Shown: positions 1-10,431, numbered from the stretch's first letter. The stretch: DNA of 64,000 nt from Clitoria ternatea (GCA_037962975.1 CM075669.1:81078001-81142000), one strand, 5' to 3'. The notes: generated from the sequence alone by a model not told the origin. A program made the numbers and translations.

Positions 1-740
1 TGGATGATTAGGTGTGAGAAACCTACGGTGTCGAAGATAAACATTTTTCCTTCCATGATGTAGTCGATCAGAACTAGTTCCCTCCTCACATACAGGACAC
101 GCTTTATGTCCTTTGACGCTATAGCCCGAGAGGTTACCATATGCTGGAAAATCATTGATCGTACAGAATAACATGGCCCTCAAATTGAATGATTGTCCTG
201 TTAGCCCGTCAAACACATCAACCCCCTCTACCCACAACATTTTCAGGTCTTCAACTAACGGAGATAAGTATACATCAATGTCGTTCCCTGGTTGTCGTGG
301 ACCAGAAATCATCATTGATAACATAACGTACTTCCGCTTCATGCATAACCACGGCGGCAAGTTGTAAACAAACAACAAAACTGGCCACGAACTGTGGTTT
401 GTGCTTTGGTTCCCATACGGGTTCATGCCATCTGTGGCTAGTGCAAGCCTAACATTTCTTGGGTCACAGGAAAAATCTGGAAACATCATATCCATTTTCT
501 TCCATTGTAATCCATCTGCCGGATGCCTAACTAATCCGTCAACAACCCTTTCATCAACGTGCCATCTCATAAGCTTCGCATCATCTGCATTGGCAAATAG
601 ACGCTTTAGTCGTGGAACTATAGGGAGATACCACAACACCTTCGCAGGAGACCCCTTTTTGCAGAAATCACCAGAATCAACCTCTTTCTTCTTATATCGT
701 GACACCCCACACCTAGGACATCGATGCAGCATTTCGTACT
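1..740 (-). pseudogene. TNP2-like CACTA transposase, central part (Transposase_21 domain; runs off window)
   Basis: Read on the minus strand from 740 to 1, one frame is open throughout. It begins EMLHRCPRCG, a zinc-ribbon-like cysteine cluster that directly continues the CPNDCVLYRGEY block on the other side of the Athila insertion. It then shows the core of the plant TNP2 family (PF02992): a VLWYLPIVPRLKRLF segment, a MRWHVD block, LATDGMNPYG at about 480-410, then SWPVLLFVYNLPPW, ISGPRQPGNDIDVYL and a KACPVCE cluster near 80-100. No stop or frameshift is visible over about 245 codons. The C-terminal part lies outside the window. It is called a pseudogene only because the Athila element separates it from its start. 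Confidence 0.9.
736..740. repeat. Left target-site duplication GTACT of the Athila insertion
   Basis: GTACT directly precedes the TGTTAG start of the 5' LTR. It is repeated at 10432-10436 directly after the 3' LTR, which proves a simple insertion into the CACTA transposase gene. Confidence 0.95.
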
Positions 741-935
741 TGTTAGTCCTCAAATTTTCAATAAAAGCTTAAATAAAAATTTCATAAAAATTATAAAAAT
801 AAGTTTAATTTGTTAGAAAATTAGGATTTAAATTCAATAAATGGATGTTGTTGGAAATAATCTGCCCTTGATCAATTTTCTCTAGTTTTGCAGTAAAAAA
901 GTTAAGAAATCAAGAGAAAATTACACTGGAGGAGC

Positions 936-1253
936 TGACGCGTAGCCTCACCCCACGCGTAGCATCAAGAGCTACTTTTGATGCTGACGCTACGCATCAA
1001 AGCCATGCGTAGCGTCAGTGCTGCGTGGTCTCCACTCCTACTTTTGGCCAACCACCCCACTTGGACCCAATAATGGGCACTCCACTCAGCCCAAGGGCCA
1101 CCCCAATCAGCATAAATGGCCAAAAACTCGTGGAAACATGTCCAAGTGGCCAGGCATGATCAAGATTAATTATTGAAAGTGGCCATTATCAAGTGTTTAA
1201 TGGAGGCTGAGTCAGGAGTCTGACGCGTAGCGTCACAGGGACGCGTAGCGTCA
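936..1253 (+). promoter_or_regulatory. Cluster of six TGACGCGTAGCGTCA-like palindromes in the Athila U3
   Basis: Copies lie at 936-950, 953-967, 985-999 (spacer TAC, i.e. inverted), 1003-1017, 1221-1235 (perfect TGACGC-GTA-GCGTCA) and 1239-1253. The last two sit 18-50 bp upstream of the TATA box. TGACG is the core recognised by plant TGA/bZIP factors (established knowledge), so an enhancer role is plausible but inferred. The same set occurs in the 3' LTR, where copy 4 is even closer to the consensus. Confidence 0.6.
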
Positions 1254-1270
1254 GCACCCTTGCTCAGCCC

Positions 1271-1278
1271 TATAAATA
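1271..1278 (+). promoter_or_regulatory. TATA box of the Athila 5' LTR
   Basis: TATAAATA in a GC-flanked context (cccTATAAATAGGgcc), followed about 30 bp later by a CT-rich stretch (CTCTTCTCTTCTCTC) typical of plant transcription starts. The identical box in the 3' LTR is at 9411-9418. Confidence 0.75.
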
Positions 1279-2298
1279 GGGCCATCCAACACCATTCATA
1301 GCATCCCATTCCATACACTTCTCTTCTCTTCTCTCTTGTGCTCGACTCTGAGTACTTTCTTTTGTGAGTTGTAGTTCTAGAATAGTTTTCTAGATACTTG
1401 AGTGTGTTTCGGTGTATTGTGATCGTTGTATCGTGAAGTTTCCATCGTCTTCTTCGTAATGTCAAACTCTGTAAGTGTTGTCTTTACTTTTACCATGTGT
1501 AACTAATTTGTTTATGTTGGAATTGGTGAACTAATCTATTGAGTATAATGTTGTGAATTCGACCTCTGCATGTTTATGATTCAAGTCCATGTTAGTATTT
1601 CAACCTTTTATTAATATGAACGTCAAATGGGAGAATGATTTTCATGTGTATCGAAACTGGTTTTTTTAGTGTAAATGTCAAACGGGAGAATGATTATTTA
1701 TGCCGTATTGAAACTAGTTTTGACGAAAGTAAAAAGTTGGAATACCCTTGGTATCTCAATTCTATAGGGGTTGTTAACCATTGTTGCCATAAGGCCAGGT
1801 CTTAATGCAAGTTTTTACTGAGAAAGCTCACGAGGGATCGGACTTTACGGTTAATTCTTAGAATTTATATCACGAGGGATCGGTTATAATGATTTTAAGC
1901 TGCAATGACATGAAACTTGATGATTAAATATGCATGTCTTGAGTTCCTCATTGTTATTCTAGATTAGGGATCCAATTTCCAACATAATTTGTTTATCTGT
2001 GTTTATCTCAAGTATCTTACCTATTCTAGATTGCAACTCAATTTTTTAGATAGATTTTATTTTCTTTTTATCTCATGAATCACTCCACCATGCTATCTTG
2101 TGAATACTGTATAAATTGTGTATAAATCATTCTTTTGTTTATAATTTCCTTCACATTTACCATAGTAAGTAGAAAATTACTGTTGTTATTGGACTTTCAA
2201 TCCCAGTGGAACGATATCTAAATTTCGAAAACTACAAACGATTGGTGCGCTTGCCAATTGACAAAACCCGGTTACAACAACGGGCCCAACAAGTTTTC

Positions 2299-2316
2299 TG
2301 GCGCCGTCGCCGGGGA
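2299..2316 (+). other. Athila primer binding site (Asp-tRNA type)
   Basis: TGGCGCCGTCGCCGGGGA starts 7 bases after the 5' LTR. It matches the complement of the 3' end of plant tRNA-Asp at 17 of 18 positions (from memory of that tRNA). This primer is usual for Athila elements. Confidence 0.85.
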
Positions 2317-2433
2317 TTGAATTGTTTCAGTAAAACAGTAAAATTTTAATTACCGTGGTAAATATTTTTTACCTTAGATAATTTTTTTTATTTCTTATCA
2401 TTATCACACTAACTTTCTTTGTCTAGTTTGTGT

Positions 2434-2520
2434 ATGCAAACTCGATCTACCGCAGGTAAAATTTATTTTGATCCTGAGAATAGAAAGGTTTGTAAAGAAA
2501 ATCAAGTCTTTGAAATCTAA
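2434..2520 (+). other. Short ORF (28 codons) out of frame with gag; possible displaced gag N-terminus
   Basis: ATG at 2434 opens a frame beginning MQTRSTAGKIYF and ending at TAA 2518-2520. It overlaps the 5' end of the gag frame in a different phase. Athila-type gag proteins often begin with a similar MxTRS motif. It may therefore be the original gag start separated by a small frameshift, or an upstream ORF. The first ATG in the main frame is only at 2570. Confidence 0.45.
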
Positions 2521-5500
2521 AACACAAACTAATTCTTCTTCTACTTCGAAAATTTTTGAAAATTCAAATATGGCTGCTGAAAGGAGAACATTGGGACAGT
2601 TTGCTGCTATAAATGGTCCACCCCGAGTTTCGGGAATGTTTCAAGGACCAGTTTTACCAGTGGAAATTAAACCTGCCACTTTAAATATTATTCAAAACAA
2701 CCAATTTGCTGGTTTAAATCATGAAGAACCATATGAACATTTAACTGTTTTTTATGAGTTATGCAGCACAATTGGTTTTGAACCCAATCAAGAAGAGTCT
2801 GTTTACATGAGACTCTTTCCTTTTTCATTGATTGGGAAAGCAAAAGAATGGTTTAAATCTTGTCCACCGGGTAGTTTTGCAAACTGGTCCGATGTTGAAA
2901 GAAAATTTTTGGAAAGATTTTATTCTCCTTCAAAATATTTTGAAGCAATGACAGCCATACACTCTTTTTCCCAAAATAATGATGAATCATTAGGAGAAAC
3001 ATGGGAACGATTCAAGGCACTCTTGAGAAAATGCCCAAACCACAACCTGAATGATGCCGAGAAGGTAAGAATCGTTTACCATGGTTTATTGCCTCAGTTC
3101 AAGATGATGTTAGATGCTTGTGCAGGTGGTTCTTTAATGAACAAGACTGTGGAAGAAGCCATAGAAATATTGGAATCAATGGCTATTAGTGATCATCAAG
3201 CTAAACCAGAAAGAGGTAATAAACAAGGTATCGTTGAACAAGGAGTAAATGATACAATGTTAACTCAGAAAAAATTGTTGATGCAACAAATTGAGACCAT
3301 GAGTAAACAACTTGGAAAATTGCAAGTTACCCATATACCACCACAACTCCCTGCTCAATTAAAACAATGTGAGTATTGTATGGGCGAACAACCATGTGGT
3401 TACTGTGGAAATAAGCAAGAACAAGTTAATTCCTTGATTCATCAGAGATTACCTATAGGTAATTCCCTAAATCCTCTTGTAAATTCTTTTTCTAACAATT
3501 ACTTACAGGAAAGGCAAAACTATGGCTGGAAACAAAATGTTAGACCCTTCAACAATCAAGGAGATTACAATGCTAGGTTGACAAAGGCTGAAGAAAGTAT
3601 TCAACAATTGATGCAATACATGGAAACAATCAATGTCGCACGTAAAGCATCAGATCAACAGTTAAGCCAGCTAGTAAAAGAAGTAGCCGACATCAAAGAA
3701 TTCAAAGCGAAAGAACAATGTAAGGCTATTTTTACAAGAAGTGGTAAGGCCGTAGGTATGAATCAAGAAAAAGAAAAAGAAGAAGAGAATGAAAAAGAAA
3801 AAGAGAAAGAAAAGGAAGAAGAAAAAGAGAGTGAAGAAAACAAAGAAAAAAATGAAAAAAATCAAAAAAATCAGTATCTTGGACAGACACCCCCTGTCCA
3901 AGATTTACCATATCCTCATCCACCATCAAGAAAAGATAAAGAGAAGGAATATAAAAGATTCCTTGAAATCTTTAAGCAGTTACACATAAACATTCCTTTT
4001 TCTGAGGCATTAGAACAGATGCCTACATATGCTAAGTTTATGAAAGAACTGCTTACAAAAAAAAGGAAGTATGATGAAGAGATTGTAGAACTTGAAGCAA
4101 GCTGCAGCGCTATTCTACAATACAAGATACCAGAAAAATCCAAAGATCCTGGTAAATTCACTATTCCTGTCTCTATTGGGGGAGTAAATATCGGTAAGGC
4201 TTTCTTAGATTTAGGGGCTAGCATCAATCTAATGCCCCTAAGTATGATGAAGCGTATCGGTGATCTTGATCCACAGCAGACAAAGATGACTCTGCAATTA
4301 GCTGATAAATCCATCAAGAGACCTTATGGGATTGTAGAAGATGTGCTTGTAAAGGTTGACAAGTTCTACTTTCCTGTGGATTTTGTGATCCTAGACATGG
4401 AAGAGGATGCTGATGTTCCTCTAATTCTTGGAAGACCATTCATGAAAACTGCTCGAGTACTAATTGATGTGGACAATGGAAAGTTAGCAGTAAGAGTGCA
4501 TGATGAGGAAGTAAATTTTGATGTCTTCAAGGCAATGAAACATCCCAACCCAAAGCAAGATTGTTTCAAAGTAGACATCCTTGATGAAACTTATCTCTCC
4601 TTATCAAAAGGTATGATTATTTCTGACCCATTAAATAAGTTATTGACTAACTCAGTTGAATTTTTGAATGAAGAAGAGGAAAAACAGATTGAAAGATATC
4701 TTGAAGAATTTGATCAAGGGAAAGAAATTTCTTTTGAATCAAGAAAGATTGAAGAAATTCAAGAATCACCTGCTGAAGAAGTCCAGAAACCTGAATTAAA
4801 AGTGTTACCTTCCAATCTGAAATACATCTTTTTGAAAGAAGGTAATTTGAAACCAGTTATCATTAGTAATTTGTTGAGTGAAACAGAGGAAGAAAAACTG
4901 GTGGAAGTATTAAAGAGCAATCAAGAAGCAATTGGGTGGACACTTGAGGATTTGAAAGGTATAAGTCCATCATACTGCATGCACAAAATCTTGTTGGAAG
5001 ATAATTTCAAGCCTATTGCTCAACCTCAAAGACGCCTCAATCCAACTTTGAAAGAGGTAACCAAAAAGGAGGTTCTGAAATTATTGAAAGCAGGTATTAT
5101 CTATCCTATTTCTGATAGCACATGGGTAAGTCCTGTTCAAGTTGTTCCAAAAAAAGGTGGTATGACAGTAATTGTTAATGAAAAAAATGAACTAATTCCT
5201 ACAAGAACTGTCACTAGTTGGAGAATGTGTATTGATTATAGAAAATTAAATCAAGCAACAAGAAAAGATCATTTTCCATTACCTTTTATGGATCAAATGC
5301 TTGAAAGATTATCTGGACAGGAATATTACTGCTTTCTTGATGGTTATTCTGGATATAATCAAATTGCTGTTGACCCACTTGATCAGGAAAAAACTGCCTT
5401 TACATGTCCTTTTGGCATATTTGCTTACAGAAAAATGCCATTTGGATTATGTAATGCACCTGCTACTTTTCAAAGATGTATGTTTGCTATTTTTGCAGAT

Positions 5501-7681
5501 TTAATTGAAAAGAGCATTGAAATTTTCATGGATGACTTCTCAGTTTTTGGAAATTCATTTGAAACATGTCTATCCAATCTGGACACCGTACTGAAGCGGT
5601 GTATTGAGACAAATTTAGTACTTAATTGGGAGAAATGTCACTTCATGGTGAAAGAAGGAATTGTACTTGGTCATAAAATTTCTTCTAGAGGCATTGAAGT
5701 TGACCAAGCCAAAATAGAGGTAATTTCTAAACTCCCTCCTCCTGTGAATGTAAAAGGTATTAGAAGTTTTTTAGGACATGCTGGATTTTATAGAAGGTTT
5801 ATTCAAGATTTTTCAAAAATTGCAAAACCCTTATCAAACCTTCTAAATAAAGATGTTGAATTCAAATTTGATGAAGTATGTCTTAAAGCTTTTAATTCCT
5901 TGAAAGAAAAATTGGTTACTGCTCCTGTAATTGTTGCTCCTAATTGGAATCTACCCTTTGAACTAATGTGTGATGTGAGTGATTATGCTGTTGGAGCAGT
6001 TTTAGGTCAAAGATACGAGAAAGTTTTTAAAGTCATACATTATGCTAGTAAAGTCTTGAATGAAAATCAAATAAATTATGCAACTACTGAAAAAGAATTA
6101 CTAGCCATAGTGTATGCTTTAGAAAAATTTCGATCTTACTTGATTGGCTCAAAAATAATCATTTTTACTGATCATGCTGCAATCAAGTATCTTTTGACTA
6201 AACCTGATTCAAAACCTCGATTAATCAGATGGATTTTGCTCCTTCAAGAATATGATCTTGAAATCAAAGATAAAAAGGGTAGTGAAAATATGGTAGCTGA
6301 CCATCTTTCTAGATTAGTGAATAATGAGGTTACTGTTAAAGAAAAAGAAATTTTAGAAGAATTCCCAGATGAAAAACTTTTCAAAATAACACAACGGCCA
6401 TGGTTTACTGACATGGCCAATTTCAAAGCAGCAGGAGTTCTTCCAAATGATTTGACTTGGCAACAAAGAAAAAATTTTTTTAGAGATGCAAGATATTTTG
6501 TTTGGGATGACCCTCATTTATTCAAAATTGGAGCGGATAATTTGTTACGACGTTGTGTGCCTGATTGGGAAGTAAAAGATGTGTTGTGGCATTGTCATAA
6601 ATCACCATACGGAGGACATTTTAATGATGAAAGAACATCTGCAAAAGTTCTCCAATCAGGTTTGTACTGGCCCTCTCTTTTTAAAGATGCCCACTTATTT
6701 GTTAAATCTTGTGATAACTGCCAAAGAACAGGTAATGTTGGAAAAAGGCAGGAAATGCCTCTCACAAATATACAAGTTGAGATATTTGATTGTTGGGGAA
6801 TTGACTTCATGGGACCTTTTCCTAACTCATACTCAAATCAATACATTCTTTTGGCAGTAGATTATGTTTCAAAGTGGGTGGAAGCGATATCTACTCCTAA
6901 TGCTGATACTAAAACTGTTGTGAATTTCTTGAAGAAAAATATTTTTTGCAGATTTGGGACACCAAGAACTTTAATCAGTGATGGTGGATCACACTTTTGC
7001 AATAAAGTTCTTCAGAAAGTATTACAACATTATGGAGTAAAGCATAAGGTAGCCACAGCATATCATCCACAAACCAATGGGCAAGCAGAGATTTCAAATC
7101 GGGAAGTGAAAAGGATTCTGGAAAAAATTGTGTCATCTTCTAGGAAGGATTGGTCACAAAAACTTGATGATGCACTCTGGGCATACAGAACTACATTTAA
7201 AACACCAATTGGTCTTTCTCCTTTTCAGATGGTTTATGGAAAATCATGTCACCTTCCAGTTGAAATGGAGCATAAAGCATATTGGGCTTTAAAATTTCTC
7301 AATTTTGATCAAAATGCAGCAGCAGATAAAAGAAAGCTACAGCTTCTTGAGTTAGAAGAAATGAGGAACAATGCCTATGAATCATCCAGATGCTACAAAA
7401 GTAAGGTGAAAGCTTACCATGATAAAAAGTTAAAGAAAAGACACTTCACACCAGGTCAGCAAGTTTTATTGTTCAATTCAAGATTAAAATTGTTTCCTGG
7501 AAAATTGAAATCAAAATGGTCAGGCCCGTTTTTGATTAAAGAAGTCAAACCATATGGAGCAGTGGAAATTGAAGATCCAACTTCCAAAAGAAGTTGGATG
7601 GTAAATGGCCAAAGATTGAAACTATATTTGGGTGGTGAAATTAACAAAATTACCACCAGTTATCTTTTAACTGACCCTTGA
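2468..7681 (+). CDS. Athila gag-pol polyprotein (Gag-PR-RT-RNase H-IN)
   Basis: One uninterrupted frame of 1737 codons, open from TTG 2468, with the first ATG at 2570 (residue 35). Gag covers about residues 40-250 (Retrotrans_gag, with LFPFSL and RFKALLRKCP). A cysteine cluster CEYCMGEQPCGYC (301-313) replaces the CCHC knuckle. A Glu/Lys low-complexity linker runs 433-468. The protease has D581 in DLGASINLMP. Reverse transcriptase spans about 850-1080, with D958 and the FMDDF box (D1022, D1023). RNase H has D1169, E1210 and D1235. Integrase carries an HHCC finger (H1377, H1384, C1415, C1418) and the catalytic triad D1446, D1505, E1541 with the canonical 35-residue spacing. The C-terminus has the GPFLIKEV tail and no chromodomain. 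All catalytic residues are present, so the protein looks functional; the start codon is the weak point. Confidence 0.95.
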   Translation: MILRIERFVKKIKSLKSKTQTNSSSTSKIFENSNMAAERRTLGQFAAINGPPRVSGMFQGPVLPVEIKPATLNIIQNNQFAGLNHEEPYEHLTVFYELCSTIGFEPNQEESVYMRLFPFSLIGKAKEWFKSCPPGSFANWSDVERKFLERFYSPSKYFEAMTAIHSFSQNNDESLGETWERFKALLRKCPNHNLNDAEKVRIVYHGLLPQFKMMLDACAGGSLMNKTVEEAIEILESMAISDHQAKPERGNKQGIVEQGVNDTMLTQKKLLMQQIETMSKQLGKLQVTHIPPQLPAQLKQCEYCMGEQPCGYCGNKQEQVNSLIHQRLPIGNSLNPLVNSFSNNYLQERQNYGWKQNVRPFNNQGDYNARLTKAEESIQQLMQYMETINVARKASDQQLSQLVKEVADIKEFKAKEQCKAIFTRSGKAVGMNQEKEKEEENEKEKEKEKEEEKESEENKEKNEKNQKNQYLGQTPPVQDLPYPHPPSRKDKEKEYKRFLEIFKQLHINIPFSEALEQMPTYAKFMKELLTKKRKYDEEIVELEASCSAILQYKIPEKSKDPGKFTIPVSIGGVNIGKAFLDLGASINLMPLSMMKRIGDLDPQQTKMTLQLADKSIKRPYGIVEDVLVKVDKFYFPVDFVILDMEEDADVPLILGRPFMKTARVLIDVDNGKLAVRVHDEEVNFDVFKAMKHPNPKQDCFKVDILDETYLSLSKGMIISDPLNKLLTNSVEFLNEEEEKQIERYLEEFDQGKEISFESRKIEEIQESPAEEVQKPELKVLPSNLKYIFLKEGNLKPVIISNLLSETEEEKLVEVLKSNQEAIGWTLEDLKGISPSYCMHKILLEDNFKPIAQPQRRLNPTLKEVTKKEVLKLLKAGIIYPISDSTWVSPVQVVPKKGGMTVIVNEKNELIPTRTVTSWRMCIDYRKLNQATRKDHFPLPFMDQMLERLSGQEYYCFLDGYSGYNQIAVDPLDQEKTAFTCPFGIFAYRKMPFGLCNAPATFQRCMFAIFADLIEKSIEIFMDDFSVFGNSFETCLSNLDTVLKRCIETNLVLNWEKCHFMVKEGIVLGHKISSRGIEVDQAKIEVISKLPPPVNVKGIRSFLGHAGFYRRFIQDFSKIAKPLSNLLNKDVEFKFDEVCLKAFNSLKEKLVTAPVIVAPNWNLPFELMCDVSDYAVGAVLGQRYEKVFKVIHYASKVLNENQINYATTEKELLAIVYALEKFRSYLIGSKIIIFTDHAAIKYLLTKPDSKPRLIRWILLLQEYDLEIKDKKGSENMVADHLSRLVNNEVTVKEKEILEEFPDEKLFKITQRPWFTDMANFKAAGVLPNDLTWQQRKNFFRDARYFVWDDPHLFKIGADNLLRRCVPDWEVKDVLWHCHKSPYGGHFNDERTSAKVLQSGLYWPSLFKDAHLFVKSCDNCQRTGNVGKRQEMPLTNIQVEIFDCWGIDFMGPFPNSYSNQYILLAVDYVSKWVEAISTPNADTKTVVNFLKKNIFCRFGTPRTLISDGGSHFCNKVLQKVLQHYGVKHKVATAYHPQTNGQAEISNREVKRILEKIVSSSRKDWSQKLDDALWAYRTTFKTPIGLSPFQMVYGKSCHLPVEMEHKAYWALKFLNFDQNAAADKRKLQLLELEEMRNNAYESSRCYKSKVKAYHDKKLKKRHFTPGQQVLLFNSRLKLFPGKLKSKWSGPFLIKEVKPYGAVEIEDPTSKRSWMVNGQRLKLYLGGEINKITTSYLLTDP

Positions 7682-8880
7682 AATACAGGAATGTCTGGCT
7701 AGAGACATTAAATCTAGCGCTCAATGGGAGGCAACCCATTCTTTTCTTATTTTTATTCGATTTTTGTCAAAAAAAAAAATAAAAATAAAAAAATAAAAAA
7801 TAATCAAATTTTTGTTAGTAAGCTAGTTTATACACTTAGAATTTTTACACAATAAAACCAATTTTGTATAATTAATTATTTGATTCTTTATAACTTAGGA
7901 ATTTCGATAAATTTAATTACAATAAGTTTATTAACCAACAAGCAAATTTCAATAACCCGGTAAGTTGAGAGATCTTTTTAAACACTTGAGGGTTTAAATC
8001 GACATATTTTCAATTCGAATTGATTTTGCTTTAATCTCTGATGTGTGTTGTTGTACAGAGAATTCGGGAAAATGATCAAGGCATATTTATTGGTGAAACG
8101 AAACCTTGGGCCAAACAGCTTACCTTGGTAAAAAGTCTTTTATCCTTTGCAAGCCAATTTGAGCCTAAAATAAAATTCTTTGGTACCCTTAAAGCCTAAA
8201 TTTGTTTTTACCATTCCCTATACTTGATTGATTAAAAGAGCAGTTGAAATAAATGAAAAATATTTTGAGTGTTCTCACAAAAATGGGGAGTGAAAATAAG
8301 CAACTTGATTCTTTTCAAAAAGAAAATATGGAAAAGAAAAGTCAAAAATAGTGAAAAGAATCAAGTTGGGGGTATTTATTTTTCATCAATAAAAATAAAT
8401 GAGAGTTTGGATCAAGAGAAAGCCTAAAGATTATAAAATGCTCTTTTATGATTTCAGGTTTTTGAATTTCAAGAAAAACCATTGATTCTTGTAAACCAAG
8501 CCTCATTACAACCCGTGAAAAGACCTTGTGATTTTCGAATTAACTCTGTATAAATAACCATTGATTAGATGACAAACAAAGTTAAATTCGTTTGATTCTA
8601 TGATTGATTGAGAGAAACAGGTTACCAATTGCATAGAGATAAACACTTGTGAGGTAAGCCTGAAATTCTGCTTGGTTGTTAATAGAATATTGTAAATAAT
8701 TTTATCATTAAACCTTTGTTATATTTGAATCAGTTTTTGATTATTACAAAATAGTTAAAATTGTGTAATTATTTTTTGTGATAAATTTTCGGACTAACTT
8801 AAAAATTTGATTTCAAATTTTTATTCTTCTTATTTTTCTCTCTTGCTCGAGGATGAGCAATGTCTCAAGTTGGGGGTATT
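7682..8880 (+). other. Athila 3' non-coding region with hairpin and polypurine tract
   Basis: No ORF with recognisable content lies between the pol stop and the 3' LTR; the env-like gene of some Athila elements is absent. A hairpin-forming motif AATGGG-AGGCAA-CCCATT lies at 7723-7740. The purine-rich AAGTTGGGGG (8867-8876) next to the 3' LTR is the likely plus-strand primer. The 17-mer containing it is also present 504 bp upstream (8361-8377). Confidence 0.75.
7723..7740 (+). other. Perfect 6-bp stem hairpin just after the pol stop
   Basis: AATGGG and CCCATT pair exactly around a 6-base AGGCAA loop, 42 bases after the polyprotein stop. GGGAGGCAACCC is a motif I recall after pol in other plant gypsy elements; its role is not known to me. 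Confidence 0.6.
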
Positions 8881-10431
8881 TGTTAGTCCTCAAATTTTCA
8901 ATAAAAGCTTAAATAAAAATTTCATAAAAATTATAAAAATAAGTTTAATTTGTTAGAAAATTAGGATTTAAATTCAATAAATAGATGTTGTTGGAAATAA
9001 TCTGCCCTTGATCAATTTTCTCTAGTTTTGCAGTGAAAAAGTTAAGAAATCAAGAGAAAATTACACTGGAGGAGCTGACGCGTAGCCTCACCCCACGCGT
9101 AGCATCAAGAGCTACTTTTGATGCTGACGCTACGCATCAAAGCCACGCGTAGCGTCAGTGCTGCGTGGTCTCCACTCCTACTTTTGGCCAACCACCCCAC
9201 TTGGACCCAATAATGGGCACTCCACTCAGCCCAAGGGCCACCCCAATCAGCATAAATGGCCAAAAACTCGTGGAAACATGTCCAAGTGGCCAGGCATGAT
9301 CAAGATTAATTATTGAAAGTGGCCATTATCAAGTGTTTAATGGAGGCTGAGTCAGGAGTCTGACGCGTAGCGTCACAGGGACGCGTAGCGTCAGCACCCT
9401 TGCTCAGCCCTATAAATAGGGCCATCCAACACCATTCATAGCATCCCATTCCATACACTTCTCTTCTCTTCTCTCTTGTGCTCGACTCTGAGTACTTTCT
9501 TTTGTGAGTTGTAGTTCTAGAATAGTTTTCTAGATACTTGAGTGTGTTTCGGTGTATTGTGATTGTTGTATCGTGAAGTTTCCATCGTCTTCTTCGTAAT
9601 GTCAAACTCTGTAAGTGTTGTCTTTACTTTTACCATGTGTAACTAATTTGTTTATGTTGGAATTGGTGAACTAATCTATTGAGTATAATGTTGTGAATTC
9701 GACCTCTGCATGTTTATGATTCAAGTCCATGTTAGTATTTCAACCTTTTATTAATATGAACGTCAAACGGGAGAATGATTTTCATGTGTATCGAAACTGG
9801 TTTTATTAGTGTAAATGTCAAACGGGAGAATGATTATTTATGCCGTATTGAAACTAGTTTTGACGAAAGTAAAAAGTTGGAATACCCTTGGTATCTCAAT
9901 TCTATAGGGGTTGTTAACCATTGTTGCCATAAGGCCAGGTCTTAATGCAAGTTTTTACTGAGAAAGCTCACGAGGGATCGGACTTTACGGTTAATTCTTA
10001 GAATTTATATCACGAGGGATCAGTTATAATGATTTTAAGCTGCAATGACATGAAACTTGATGATTAAATATGCATGTCTTGAGTTCCTCATTGTTATTCT
10101 AGATTAGGGATCCAATTTCTAACATAATTTGTTTATCTGTGTTTATCTCAAGTATCTTACCTATTCTAGATTGCCACTCAATTTTTTAGATAGATTTTAT
10201 TTTCTTTTTATCTCATGAATCACTCCACCATGCTATCTTGTGAATACTGTATAAATTGTGTATAAATCATTCTTTTGTTTATAATTTCCTTCACATTTAC
10301 CATAGTAAGTAGAAAATTACTGTTGTTATTGGACTTTCAATCCCAGTGGAACGATATCTAAATTTTGAAAACTACAAACGATTGGTGCGCTTGCCAATTG
10401 ACAAAACCCGGTTACAACAACGGGGTCAACA
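8881..10431 (+). repeat. Athila 3' LTR
   Basis: Co-linear with the 5' LTR, with 12 substitutions and no gaps. It ends TCAACA, followed directly by the GTACT duplication at 10432-10436. Confidence 0.95.

Larger units (their letters stand above)
741..2291 (+). repeat. Athila 5' LTR
   Basis: Starts TGTTAGTCCTC and ends CCCAACA. It is co-linear over its full 1551 bp with the 3' LTR. It carries a cluster of TGACGC/GCGTCA palindromes (936-1253) and a TATA box (1271-1278); the part after 1300 is the presumed R/U5 leader. A minus-strand open frame (1166-1465) is present in both LTRs but has no recognisable domain and is judged spurious. Confidence 0.95.
741..10431 (+). mobile_element. Athila-type Ty3/gypsy LTR retrotransposon, full length, recently inserted
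   Basis: The element spans 9691 bp with two LTRs of 1551 bp each (741-2291 and 8881-10431). It has an Asp-tRNA-like primer binding site, a single open gag-pol frame, a polypurine tract next to the 3' LTR and a perfect GTACT duplication. Comparing the LTRs by eye gives 12 substitutions and no indel (about 0.8%), so insertion was recent (a few hundred thousand years at commonly used plant rates; inference). The Athila call rests on the gag sequence (LFPFSL, WERFKALLRKCP), the AIFTRSGK block, the DLGASINLMP protease and the RT core FMDDFSVFG. There is no env-like ORF between pol and the 3' LTR, unlike longer Athila elements. Confidence 0.93.

Noticed and set aside
401..772. Plus-strand ORF at the left edge
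   Set aside because: It is the antisense of the TNP2 transposase core, whose minus-strand translation has clear family motifs.
1166..1465. 99-codon minus-strand ORF, repeated at 9306-9605
   Set aside because: It lies inside both Athila LTRs, is retained only because the LTRs are nearly identical, and has no recognisable domain.
3671..3929. Phe/Leu-rich minus-strand frames that look like membrane proteins
   Set aside because: They are the complement of the Glu/Lys-rich linker in the Athila polyprotein.
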